From Acetatifactor sp. (lineage in GTDB: Bacteria > Bacillota > Clostridia > Lachnospirales > Lachnospiraceae): a stretch of DNA of 44,504 nt. The translations under genes and the position numbers were made by a program. The stretch is from the NCBI GenBank assembly GCA_029050705.1, contig JAIDME010000217.1, positions 1 through 44,504 on the forward strand, read 5' to 3'. This document shows positions 8,403 to 17,002 of the stretch, in pieces (within the stretch, counting starts at the first letter, position 1; every line of letters starts with the position of its first letter). The notes below the pieces were generated by a model. That model saw nothing but the letters and a program-made list of their open reading frames with translations. It was not told the origin of the DNA and did not search any database.

Positions 8403-8407
8403 CTTTT
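8386..8407 (+). repeat. left terminal inverted repeat of the IS4-type element
   Basis: Begins TATACACCAGTTTA and pairs with 10653-10674, with about 20 of 22 positions matching and the first 14 perfect. Confidence 0.6.
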
Positions 8408-8439
8408 GAATACTTTTAAAACCCGACAAAATATAGCGC

Positions 8440-8640
8440 TCAATTATTTTAATTCAGGAAGCTTAATTTCTTTATAGTTTCGAGTTTTCTACAAAACTGC
8501 TGAACATTATGCTGGCCTGAATTTATTGTTCAATACCAAAACGGGGTTCCTCTACGCTGGCAACCTGGTAGCATGAAAAGGCTTCCTCACTAAATGAGCG
8601 CAGCGTCATGGCGCTATTACTTCGGCAGTTAAATCCCGCA
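8440..8640 (-). pseudogene. C-terminal piece of the IS4-type transposase
   Basis: The minus strand reads SAMTLRSFSEEAFSCYQ, then VASVEEPRFGIEQ, a TAA stop, and IQASIMFSSFVENSK. This is the typical end of clostridial IS4-family transposases. It lies beyond the IS630 insertion from the N-terminal piece, so the original gene was cut by that insertion. It has in-frame stops and no start. Confidence 0.6.
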
Positions 8641-8644
8641 ACCT

Positions 8645-9691
8645 TTAACAACCATATTTTTCAATATAATTTAGTTTCCTATGCTTGAACAAACTTGCGA
8701 CTCTTTCCTTATGTTCCTGCAATCTATGCATATAAGCCTCTGTCTTTTGCTGATTCTGCACTTTAGTGTGCGGAATTATTCCGCTATGTATATTTTGTTT
8801 AAGGTTATGGTTAAGGTACTCATCCGGATTTATTTCCGGCGAATATGGCGACGTATAGAATATCTCTATCTCATCTTTGTGTGAATCCAGCCACTCGTTT
8901 ACGATCTTTTCATGATGTACCTTCAGGTTATCCACTATGAACAAGACTTTTAGTCGGCATCTTTTACAAGGCGCTCCATAAGGTCAATAAAAAACTGCTG
9001 GATCATATTTTCTTCATAGCATATGAAGCGGCAGGTTCCATGGTTGGTGATTGCATAAACCATGTTAATTTTTTCTATCTTGTTATAGGCTACTATTTCA
9101 GGCGTCCTCCCTTTGGTTGAATAGCCTTTGACATGGTATACCTGGTTGTTGATGCCTGTTTCATCACCCTAGTATATTTCCGCATCCTCCTTCTCGACTT
9201 TTTCAACGATGCCGGAATATGTCTCATGCATAAATGCATTGAATTTGACATTATCCTGAAAATAAGCTTTCCTTGTCGGACACTGGCAGATCATCCCCCA
9301 ACATTTGCGGTACTCGCTCATGTTCCTAGGGGGTTATAGTAATGCCGTATTTATCATATATGATTTCACAGACTGCTACACGAATCCAAAGCATGAAATT
9401 CAATTTCAACTGGTCAGAATGTTTGTCAATTAATATGCCCTGGATTTCCTTTTCCTGTCCAGGTGATAACTGACGTTTTTCACCCAGTTTACGGCTGCGT
9501 GTCTTTTCTTTAAGGCACTTAGCGCCCTCCCTATTATAGACGCCTAAAAAACGGTCAACAGCATATTTGAAAATGCCCCATGCTTCAACAATATCTTTAT
9601 GTTTGATCCCCTTCTTAAGCATAGAGACTGCCTGTTTTTTAATAACTTCTCTTGTATCCAGATTTTCTGATGTAAGGTTTATATTTTCCAT
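8645..9691 (-). pseudogene. IS630-family transposase, inactivated
   Basis: Reading down from the ATG at 9691: a helix-turn-helix part (LDTREVIKKQAVSMLKKGIK ... LSPGQEKEIQGIL), an in-frame TAG at 9328-9326 with a frameshift, then the DDE core from MSEYRKCWGMICQ. The core includes IVEKVEKEDAEIY-stop-GDETGINNQ, where TAG at 9171-9169 replaces the usual Trp. A second frameshift falls near 8950, after which VDNLKVHHEKIVNEWL and YSPEINPDEYLN lead to the stop at 8645. At least four lesions make it a dead gene. It sits inside the IS4-type transposase gene, in the same orientation. Confidence 0.85.
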
Positions 9692-10553
9692 TCCCGCTTT
9701 TCGGGAGCGTAACAATGGCATAGCCCCCCGTTCTCCCCACAGCTTGGTGAGCACTGGGCGCATGCCTGTCTTCCAGTCCCCGGTTTTTGGAGATTCAAGC
9801 TCGGATTTTTCCGGTGATAGACGTTCGCCATATTTCTTTGGCCGGCCACGTTTCCCCGTGCGTTCAGGCGGGAGATCATACATGACAATGTCAATCCTGA
9901 CGTTACAGATGATGTCAAGGTAATGGAACTCATTTACAAGACCTGCAACGCACTCTTTTGGATACCAGCTGTCACAGAGCAGGAACACCTGCCTGTCCGG
10001 ACCGATCTTATCCATTGCGCGTCCCACAATCTCCGCGGCATTTCCAGCTTTGTCGTTTTTTGTTCCAAAGTCGGCAGCCCAGCGGGACAGATAGATAGCG
10101 AATGGAACCATCAGCCATAACAGGGAATGACAGCAGGATGCTTACCATGCAGAGTCATCCAGATAATTGGAGCCGTTATACGCGACATGGTCGAAGAGCC
10201 TTGAGTGGATTTCAAGCTTTTCGCCTTCCTTTTCCACCATAGTGTCATCAATGGGAAGAAAAAGCGGCTGCTCCTTTAAATAGTCAGGCACCGTCCTCAA
10301 CACTTTGGATAGTGTCACATTCCTCCAGAATTCGTGGTCCAGCCTGTCGGTTTTAATCGCATAGTAGCATGCATTCAGTGATGTGTCTGAAAGATTTGAG
10401 AGCACATGCCTGTGTGCAAATCGTACAGACCGAAAAAAACAGCGCCAATATGGAAACAACAATAAGGAACAGGTTCCTAGTAGTAGGTTTTGTTGCATCG
10501 GAAAAATATTCATCAAAATAAGGTTTCAGTTTGTCCAAGACAGAACTTTTCAT
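9692..10553 (-). pseudogene. N-terminal and core part of an IS4-type transposase, frameshifted
   Basis: Starts MKSSVLDKLKPYFDEYFSDA at 10553, shifts frame around 10430-10450, and continues as RHVLSNLSDTSLNACYYAIK ... PLFLPIDDTMVEKEGEKL (first catalytic Asp region). It shifts again near 10140 and reads HYLDIICNVRID, YDLPPERTGKRGRPKKYGER and TGMRPVLTKLWGER before another shift at about 9725. There the IS630 sequence takes over. The family is identified by the DDT and ICNVR/RTGKRGRP motifs. An open frame that runs through into the IS630 part is a chance fusion, not a gene. Confidence 0.75.
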
Positions 10554-10652
10554 GTATAATAAGCGGTAGAAACAAACTCATCTCTTTTCGTAGGGTTTTG
10601 CTCAACGCTTTATTCACGCAATGAAGAACATGTGTTTGTGTCTTTATTTTAA

Positions 10653-10674
10653 AATAGTTTTAAACTGGTGTATA
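10653..10674 (-). repeat. right terminal inverted repeat of the IS4-type element
   Basis: Its complement begins TATACACCAGTTTA, matching 8386-8399 exactly. It lies about 100 bases upstream of the transposase start, a normal distance for an IS end. Confidence 0.6.
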
Positions 10675-11118
10675 ATTATGTTACAATGGAAAATATAGTT
10701 TTTCCATATTATTTCATCGACAAAATTCGACATTTTCAGACAATTATCTTTTTTTGTGGACATTATTTCACCGTTTAAAATCATTCTTAAACCTTTTTCA
10801 TATATACTAATTTTTCTTCTGCCTAATTATCCATATAAAAGAATTCGCATTATCACATCAAATCCCTTTTCTTACTTTCAACAAGCCCCCTCACTTATGT
10901 ACTTTATCCAAATCATTTTTTCACTTAGTTAAAGCCAGTATATGGTTCAGTAAACTATTTTATCCATTTACAGTCCGCATACTTTAAGGAATTGGCAGAA
11001 CAAAAATATGCCCACCACCCATTTACAGGCTAACACTTTTCATGCTTTAATAATAAATACACGTTTTAAAAAATAAAGGAATCAGTTCGATTCATCTGTC
11101 CCATAAACATTATCCATT
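10675..11118. other. AT-rich intergenic stretch without recognisable genes
   Basis: About 440 bases of AT-rich sequence between the IS end and the S8 peptidase stop. A short GGAAAA/TTTTCC hairpin lies at about 10687-10704. I see no convincing open frame, promoter or structured RNA. Confidence 0.5.
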
Positions 11119-13113
11119 TCACCCCGGAAGACTTGAGGCTACGCACAGCGCCCCCCAGCCAACCCGGTCGTTAGGCAATTCCGTCTCCCCTCTTAAGGGT
11201 CTCGCCCCTTTCCTCAGATACGCCTTCACCTTCTCCCCATACAAAAACGGGTCATTCCCCCGCACAATTCCCCACTCCATGAGCAGGGCCGCCGCCCCGG
11301 TGACTATGGGAGTGGCAAAGGAAGTTCCTGTGACGGGCAGATAGCTGCCGTAAATGTCCGGTGCCGTCACTCCCACTCCCGGCGCCACCAGGTCCGGCTT
11401 CACCAGCCCGGAGGTCACAACTCCTATGGTCCGGTCCGCGTCCGCATACCCTCTGCCTGAAAAATCCGCATAGGCATCATAGGTGCTGTCATAGGCCCCC
11501 ACTGTGATGACCTTTGCCGCCGTGGAGGGAATGGTCAGGGTCACCTCCGGTGTGGGACGGTAAAAACCGGTTGTCGCGCTGCGGGCGGCCGCGCTGGGCA
11601 GATAAAAATAATACTGTCCGGTTACGATTTCAATGCCTTCCAGGCGCACCATCCACACCCCACTGTTGATGTACCGCCGCCCGGAGGGGATCAGTTCCAG
11701 ATAGATTTCCTGTGCTGCCGCGTAGGGCGTGGGTTCCCCCATGTAGACCAGCACCTCCGTCTGCTCCAGTCGCAATGTATACTTTCCATTCTCCACAGAC
11801 AGCGGCAGTTCCGACTCCTGCCCTCCGGGTGCGCGCAGCCGAATCCTATATACGTCACTGTAATTTTTCCACAGCTGAATGCTCAGAGAACTCTCGTACT
11901 CTCCCACCGCAATCTCCACATCTGCCGTGCGGGCTGCTGTGCTGATTCCAGATACCGTTCTACCGATTCCGGACGCTGATGTGCCAACACCCTGCATCGT
12001 CTGTCCGCTCCCTGCTCCTGCCCCGTCGATTCTTCCCAGTCTTCCGGCCAGATGACCGGCACTTGCTCCGTCATTTCCGCTGCCTACGCAGATGACCGTC
12101 CTGCCGATCTCCGCCGCATTATCCATGAACCGCTCCAGAAGGGAACTGCCGTCATGGGCTCCGTAGCTGTTGCCGAAGCTTAGATTAATGGCCAGAGGCA
12201 TCTGCAGTTCCTGAGCCTTTCTCACTGCCCAGGTCACTCCCCGCATGATCTCCGTAGTCCTGGGAAAGGATGCTGCGTCCGGCAGCCCAAGCTTCACGAT
12301 CAGCAGCTCCGCCTCAGGCGCCGCCCCGCTGTAGTACTGCGCACCACCAAAAGGACTGGTGTTTCCGCCTCCTCCGCTGTACCCGGCGGCAATTCCGGCC
12401 ACCGCCGTGCCGTGGCCGCTTGTGTCCACCGTGGGAAGAAGCATAAACTGCTGCTGCGGTGTATCCGCCTGTAACGCTGCATTAATCTGTGCCGCGCCAA
12501 ATTCCACCCCCTGCCGAAATCCCGCAGGGGGACGACGCGCAGATTCAACGAATTCCGCCGACATGCCATCATCCCCTATCCCTGTGGATCCGCCCTCCGT
12601 CCCCAGACGCCTTTCTTCGCCCCCGATATCAACATCGGAAAAAGTATCAGACCGCAGAGTCTGATCCCACAGATAACGAATCCTTGTGCTGCCGTCGGAA
12701 TGCCGGAAAACCGGCAGCCGATAATCGATGCCGCTGTCCAGAACCGCCACCAGCACCCCCTTTCCCGTCAGAGAAAAACCCTGCCCGGATAACTGCTGTA
12801 TGCAGGAATCCGCGACAGGGTTCGTCACCTCATAGAAAAAGCGTTTGGGCTTTTCCACATATTCAATTTCCTCCAGTTCCACAACGCGCTCAACCAGTCC
12901 CTCCGGAACGGTAAGCACGGCATATCCTGCAATCAGATACTCAATCTGCACATTTAAAACCGACAGCACATCCAGACTTCCGTGATACTTTACAATCAGC
13001 TCCCAGGTCCTCTCAATGCCGTTAAATCCTACATTCAACTCCTCCGTACGCTCTCTTGTCTCCTCCGATGTCTGCAGCGCCAGCTGCAAAAGGTCCTCCA
13101 GCTTCTGATTCAT
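11119..13113 (-). CDS. S8 family (subtilisin-like, Csp-type) serine peptidase
   Basis: A 664-residue protease with the full catalytic triad of the subtilase family: Asp126 in AVLDSGID, His234 in TSGHGTAVAGIAAG, and Ser598 in GTSFATPIVTGAA. The oxyanion Asn is near 347 in GSGNDG. About 100 residues of prodomain-like sequence precede the core, and a ~130-residue insert (about 370-530) separates the His and Ser parts. This matches the clostridial CspA/B/C layout involved in spore germination or other processing. No signal peptide is seen. The start was moved to 13113 because GGAGG lies six bases before this ATG, while the upstream frame start at 13158 has none. The last 132 bases are duplicated at 4323-4454. 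Confidence 0.88.
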   Translation of the reverse strand: MNQKLEDLLQLALQTSEETRERTEELNVGFNGIERTWELIVKYHGSLDVLSVLNVQIEYLIAGYAVLTVPEGLVERVVELEEIEYVEKPKRFFYEVTNPVADSCIQQLSGQGFSLTGKGVLVAVLDSGIDYRLPVFRHSDGSTRIRYLWDQTLRSDTFSDVDIGGEERRLGTEGGSTGIGDDGMSAEFVESARRPPAGFRQGVEFGAAQINAALQADTPQQQFMLLPTVDTSGHGTAVAGIAAGYSGGGGNTSPFGGAQYYSGAAPEAELLIVKLGLPDAASFPRTTEIMRGVTWAVRKAQELQMPLAINLSFGNSYGAHDGSSLLERFMDNAAEIGRTVICVGSGNDGASAGHLAGRLGRIDGAGAGSGQTMQGVGTSASGIGRTVSGISTAARTADVEIAVGEYESSLSIQLWKNYSDVYRIRLRAPGGQESELPLSVENGKYTLRLEQTEVLVYMGEPTPYAAAQEIYLELIPSGRRYINSGVWMVRLEGIEIVTGQYYFYLPSAAARSATTGFYRPTPEVTLTIPSTAAKVITVGAYDSTYDAYADFSGRGYADADRTIGVVTSGLVKPDLVAPGVGVTAPDIYGSYLPVTGTSFATPIVTGAAALLMEWGIVRGNDPFLYGEKVKAYLRKGARPLRGETELPNDRVGWGALCVASSLPG

Positions 13114-13236
13114 GTCACGCCTCCGTGCCGCCGGTGGCGGCACACTCTTTTCTCTCACAGAAGCCTATGCGTGGGAGTCCGGGCCTAGTACACCCCGCGC
13201 CAATTAATCATATGTTTCCCTTATCTAAAAATCATA

Positions 13237-14547
13237 TCAGTTTCCGTAAAACACTTTCAACACATCCACTGCGTACTTTGTGTCTTTCACTCCTCCGGTC
13301 TCCACTGCCGAGTGCATGGCCAGCTGAGGCAGTCCGATATCAACGCTGGACACAGATACATGGGCTGTGGAAATATTTCCCAGGGTGGAACCTCCGGGGA
13401 TATCGGAACGGTTCGCATAAGACTGAAAGGGCACACCCGCCTGACTGCAAAGTTCCTTCATCCGCGCCGCAGACAGTGCATCCGTTGCATATTTCTGACT
13501 GCCATGGTACTTGATGACAATACCCCCGTTTAAATAAGGCCTGTTAGTGGGGTCCGCCTTCTCCGGATGATTGGGATGTACTGCATGAGCGTTGTCCGCC
13601 GAGATCAAAAAGCTTCCCGCGACCCACTTCAGATATTCACTTCTGCCGGCTCCCAGGCTCTCCGCAATTCTCCACAGAGTATCCTCCAGAAAGGTGGAAT
13701 CCGCTCCCTGCTTCGTTCCGCTGCCCACCTCCTCATTGTCAAACACGGCACACACATTGATATAGTGTTCCGGTTCACTCTCGGCAAAAGCCTTCACTGC
13801 AGCGAAGACACACTGCAGATCGTCCAGTCTGGGAGAAAGCACAAACTCCCCGTTCTCCCCCAGAATGCGCCCCTTCTCCCTTGTATACAGAAACAGATCA
13901 TGGCCTAAAATGTCCTCCTGCTTCACGCCTGCTGCCTTTGCCACTCGCTTCATCAGCCCGTTTTTCGTTTTTCCCTCGCTGCAGTCTGCAAACAGAGGCA
14001 GCATATCCACCTGAGGATTATATGCCACTCCGTTATTCATGTCCCGGTTCATGTGAATGGCCACATTCGGGATCACCAGAATGTCTTTGTCAATATTGAC
14101 TAACTTAGTCAGTATGTTATTCTTCTCCTTCACCGCTATCCGTCCTGCCACGGAAAGAGCTCTGTCCAGCCAGGTTGAAAGGATCATGCCCCCGTACTTC
14201 TCCGTGTTCAGACGTACATAATGATCTTCCACCATGCTTTCCGGAGACTCCTTTACCTTAAATGCGGGAGAATCGCTGTGGGCCGCAACAATATGAAATC
14301 CGACAGTGCCCGAAACAGAACTCCCGAACAAGTCTGCCGCAGGCAGCCGAAACGCTATGACAGAGGAATCGTTTCTGGTGACATAATAGCCTTCGCCGGC
14401 TTCCGGCACCCAGTCCTCTCTCTCTTTCAGCTCCGTAAATCCATGTTCATCCAGAATCGCCTTTACATTTGCCACCGCATGAAAACAGCTGGGACTTTTC
14501 TCAATAAACTCAAGCATCTCTTTGGCGCACTTCTGATATTCCTTCAT
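13237..14547 (-). CDS. M18 family metallo-aminopeptidase
   Basis: A 436-residue cytosolic aminopeptidase of the M18 (aspartyl aminopeptidase/ApeB) family, which removes N-terminal residues with two metal ions. Visible family marks are the first metal His90 in AAHSDSPAFK, an early SCFHAVANVK segment, the NEEVGSGTKQGADS stretch (metal Glu and catalytic Glu), and the C-terminal GGSTLGNISTAHVSVSSVDIG followed by LAMHSAVETGG. The last contains a metal His. The length is typical. AAGGAG precedes the ATG. It lies 50 bases after the guanylyltransferase gene in the same direction and may share its transcript, although the function is general peptide turnover. Confidence 0.92.
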   Translation of the reverse strand: MKEYQKCAKEMLEFIEKSPSCFHAVANVKAILDEHGFTELKEREDWVPEAGEGYYVTRNDSSVIAFRLPAADLFGSSVSGTVGFHIVAAHSDSPAFKVKESPESMVEDHYVRLNTEKYGGMILSTWLDRALSVAGRIAVKEKNNILTKLVNIDKDILVIPNVAIHMNRDMNNGVAYNPQVDMLPLFADCSEGKTKNGLMKRVAKAAGVKQEDILGHDLFLYTREKGRILGENGEFVLSPRLDDLQCVFAAVKAFAESEPEHYINVCAVFDNEEVGSGTKQGADSTFLEDTLWRIAESLGAGRSEYLKWVAGSFLISADNAHAVHPNHPEKADPTNRPYLNGGIVIKYHGSQKYATDALSAARMKELCSQAGVPFQSYANRSDIPGGSTLGNISTAHVSVSSVDIGLPQLAMHSAVETGGVKDTKYAVDVLKVFYGN

Positions 14548-14597
14548 TTCCGGTCTCCTTACTTTATATCATGGCTTATGCGAATCAGCGCCTCCAT

Positions 14598-15914
14598 TCA
14601 CAGGCTGCACTCATATTTCTGCTTGTCTTCCACAGAAATCTCCCTGCCCAGCTGAACCTCAATCAGCTGCAGCTCTGTTTCCGCATATACCGTATGTTTA
14701 CAGCCCGCCGGCATGGATACCACATCCCCGGTTGACACTTTCTTCTTTTCCCCGTCAAGAATCACCGTCCCTGTGCCCTTTGCCACTGTCCACACCTCGT
14801 CCCGATGTTCATGACTGTGATAATGGAGGCTGTTTCCCGGCTTCAGCACCACTCTGATGGTCATGCTCTCCTCCTGAACATCCAGAACGGTAAAACTGCC
14901 CCAGGACTTCTCCGCATATCTGACCTGTCCGGTCATTTCCTCCACAAAAGGCTTGATATAACTGCTCTGCTCCTTGTCCGAAACAAGAATGCCATCACCG
15001 CTGGCTGCAATTATCATATTTTTACAGCCCATGCACAGAATAGGAATATTCAGTTCATTGACCACATGAGTATTTTCGCATCGCTCATTCAACGTAACAC
15101 GTCCCAGCGTCATTCTGTCCATAGTCTCCGCAAACGTGTTCCATGTTCCGATATCCTTCCATGTCCCCCCGTAATGAAGCACACAGATGCTCTTCTCCCT
15201 CTCTGCCACCGCATAGTCGAAGCTGATTTTCTCCTGCGCCGTATACTTTTCATATAAATCCCTGTAATTCGAAAAATCAAGCCGCTCATGTGCTTTTTTC
15301 AGCAGATACCCTAATTTACAGGCAAAAACGCCGCCGTTCCACAGAGCCCCCTGACGCAGATATTCCCGGGCGGTCTCCAGGTCAGGCTTCTCGCGAAAGG
15401 TCTTCACACCGCTGACATGTTCCCTGCTGTTCGGAATAATATACCCGTACTTCTCACTGGGATAGGTAGGTTCCATACCCATCAGCACCAAATCTGCCCG
15501 GCCTTCCTCCGCCAGCCGTGCCAGTTCCTGCATAGCCTGAAAATAGGGAAGCTCCACATAAGGGTCTACGGGACAGATTACCACTGCCTCCTCCTCCGGA
15601 ATTCCCTGTTCATCCTTTAGGTAGCTGGCCGCCAGGCAGATTGCAGGAAAGGTATCCCGCCTGTCCGGTTCCACACATATATTCACTTTATCTCCCAGTT
15701 GGTTCCTGATAGCGCTGACCTGCTTCTTTCCGGTAGCGATCGTGACCTCCGCCCGGCTGTCAACGGCCTTAATCTGCCGATACACGCGCATGATCATAGA
15801 CTCCGGCTGTCCCTCTTCCCCGGGCAGCATCTTCAGAAACTGCTTGGAGCGTACCTCATTGGACAGCGGCCACAGTCTCTTGCCGCTTCCCCCTGACAAT
15901 ATAATGAACTGCAT
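14598..15914 (-). CDS. manC: mannose-1-phosphate guanylyltransferase with C-terminal cupin
   Basis: Makes GDP-mannose from mannose-1-phosphate and GTP. It is 438 residues long. The nucleotidyltransferase domain has the signature LSGGSGKRLWPLS (7-19) with SKQFL (about 24-28) and EPDRRDTFPAI. It is followed by a mannose-6-phosphate-isomerase type II cupin (about 330-430) with HYHSHEHRDEVW and GTVILDG. The cupin may add isomerase activity (type II bifunctional enzyme). Downstream enzymes of the same route, gmd and fcl, lie just upstream, so the cluster makes GDP-L-fucose from mannose-phosphate. A structured 127-base gap separates it from fcl, which may tune its expression. Confidence 0.9.
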   Translation of the reverse strand: MQFIILSGGSGKRLWPLSNEVRSKQFLKMLPGEEGQPESMIMRVYRQIKAVDSRAEVTIATGKKQVSAIRNQLGDKVNICVEPDRRDTFPAICLAASYLKDEQGIPEEEAVVICPVDPYVELPYFQAMQELARLAEEGRADLVLMGMEPTYPSEKYGYIIPNSREHVSGVKTFREKPDLETAREYLRQGALWNGGVFACKLGYLLKKAHERLDFSNYRDLYEKYTAQEKISFDYAVAEREKSICVLHYGGTWKDIGTWNTFAETMDRMTLGRVTLNERCENTHVVNELNIPILCMGCKNMIIAASGDGILVSDKEQSSYIKPFVEEMTGQVRYAEKSWGSFTVLDVQEESMTIRVVLKPGNSLHYHSHEHRDEVWTVAKGTGTVILDGEKKKVSTGDVVSMPAGCKHTVYAETELQLIEVQLGREISVEDKQKYECSL

Positions 15915-15957
15915 GCTCGTACCCCCTCGTGTACTTCGGTACGCAACTAACCACCAT

Positions 15958-16040
15958 GAAGAATGCCGGCTCTTGGCATTCTTCGAGGCGAAACTTAGAT
16001 TTTATTAGGTGTTTTTACACCTTAGAAAATCTTTTCGCCT
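15958..16040. repeat. tandem hairpins in the fcl-manC gap
   Basis: A perfect 10-base hairpin (GAAGAATGCC, 7-base loop, GGCATTCTTC at 15958-15984) is followed by a nested palindrome. That palindrome is AGGCGAAA (15986-15993) with TTTCGCCT (16033-16040), AGATTTT (15997-16003) with AAAATCT (16026-16032), and AGGTGT (16007-16012) with ACACCT (16017-16022). The AGATTTT..TTAG/CTTAGAAAATCT frame is the same as in the palindrome at 124-166, with a different central stem. It lies just after the fcl stop and before the manC start. Confidence 0.65.
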
Positions 16041-16041
16041 T

Positions 16042-16986
16042 TTAGCGTTCCGCCCGCACAGGATTATTCAGGAAATCCTGGTATGTCAGCCTGATTCCCT
16101 CTTCCAGCTCTGTAGTATAATGATACCCCAGCGCCTCCAGCTTGCTCACATCCAGAAGCTTCCTGGGTGTGCCGTCAGGCTTGGATGCATCCCAGCGGAT
16201 TTCTCCGGTATACCCCACCACCTTTGCCACCATCTCTGCAAGCTCTCTGATCGTCAGATCCTTGCCTGTTCCCAGATTGACGGTCTCATCACCGCTGTAT
16301 GTATTCATCAGGTACACACAGGCATCCGCCATATCATCCACATACAGAAACTCCCGCAGCACAGAACCGCTTCCCCAGCAGACCACCTCCGCCGCTCCGG
16401 ACACCTTTGCCTCATGGAAACGGCGAATCATCGCCGGCAGCACATGGCTGTGAGTAGGGTGATAATTGTCATTGGGCCCGTACAGATTGGTAGGCATGAC
16501 GCTGATGTAATCCGTCCCGTACTGCCTGTTCAGGTATTCGCAATATTTCAGTCCCGAAATTTTTGCCAGCGCATATGCCTCGTTAGTCTTTTCCAATTCA
16601 GAAGTCAGCAGGCAGCTCTCTTTCATGGGCTGAGGCGCCATTTTGGGATAAATACAGCTGCTGCCCAAAAACATCAGCTTCTTACAGCCGTTCTGCCATG
16701 CGGAGTGAATCACATTCATCTCCAGGATCATATTGTCATACATGAAATCCGCAAGTGCTTCACTGTTTGCGACAATGCCGCCAACCTTCGCCGCTGCAAG
16801 AAATACATAATCCGGTTTTTCCTGTCGGAAAAAGTCTTCCACCTCATCCTGCCTGCACAGATTCAACTCCCCGTGGCTTCGCGTGACGAGGTTGTGATAC
16901 CCTTTCTTTTCCAGAACACGGCAGATAGCGCTCCCCACCATACCTTTGTGCCCTGCCACATATATTTTCGCTTCTTTTTCCATCAT
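16042..16986 (-). CDS. fcl: GDP-L-fucose synthase
   Basis: Converts GDP-4-keto-6-deoxymannose to GDP-L-fucose by 3,5-epimerisation and NADPH reduction. It is 314 residues long with the short-chain dehydrogenase fold: nucleotide loop GHKGMVGSAI (about 13-22), SSCIYPKMAPQPMKE, the Tyr-x3-Lys pair in YALAKISGLKYCEYL, and PTNLYGPNDNYHP, all characteristic of this enzyme. It begins 16 bases after gmd ends, so the two are cotranscribed. Two adjacent ATGs could serve as start. GDP-fucose is used for surface glycans, but no fucosyltransferase is present in the window. Confidence 0.95.
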   Translation of the reverse strand: MMEKEAKIYVAGHKGMVGSAICRVLEKKGYHNLVTRSHGELNLCRQDEVEDFFRQEKPDYVFLAAAKVGGIVANSEALADFMYDNMILEMNVIHSAWQNGCKKLMFLGSSCIYPKMAPQPMKESCLLTSELEKTNEAYALAKISGLKYCEYLNRQYGTDYISVMPTNLYGPNDNYHPTHSHVLPAMIRRFHEAKVSGAAEVVCWGSGSVLREFLYVDDMADACVYLMNTYSGDETVNLGTGKDLTIRELAEMVAKVVGYTGEIRWDASKPDGTPRKLLDVSKLEALGYHYTTELEEGIRLTYQDFLNNPVRAER

Positions 16987-17002
16987 AGCCTTATCCTCTT
17001 CA

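Larger units (their letters stand above)
8386..10674 (-). mobile_element. decayed IS4-type element with a nested IS630 element
   Basis: The outer limits are inverted repeats sharing a perfect 14-base core: TATACACCAGTTTA at 8386-8399, and its complement TAAACTGGTGTATA at 10661-10674. They continue with a few mismatches for about 8 more bases. Between them lie an IS4-family transposase split in two pieces (9692-10553 and about 8440-8640) and an IS630-family transposase (8645-9691) inserted between those pieces. No target duplication was recognised. Both transposases are broken, so the element cannot move on its own. The left end stands only 64 bases before the SIR2-kinase start. Confidence 0.7.

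Noticed and set aside
9326-10111. 261-codon continuous frame across both transposases
   Set aside because: It joins part of an IS4-type transposase to the start of an IS630 transposase by chance after frameshifts. It is not a functional fusion.
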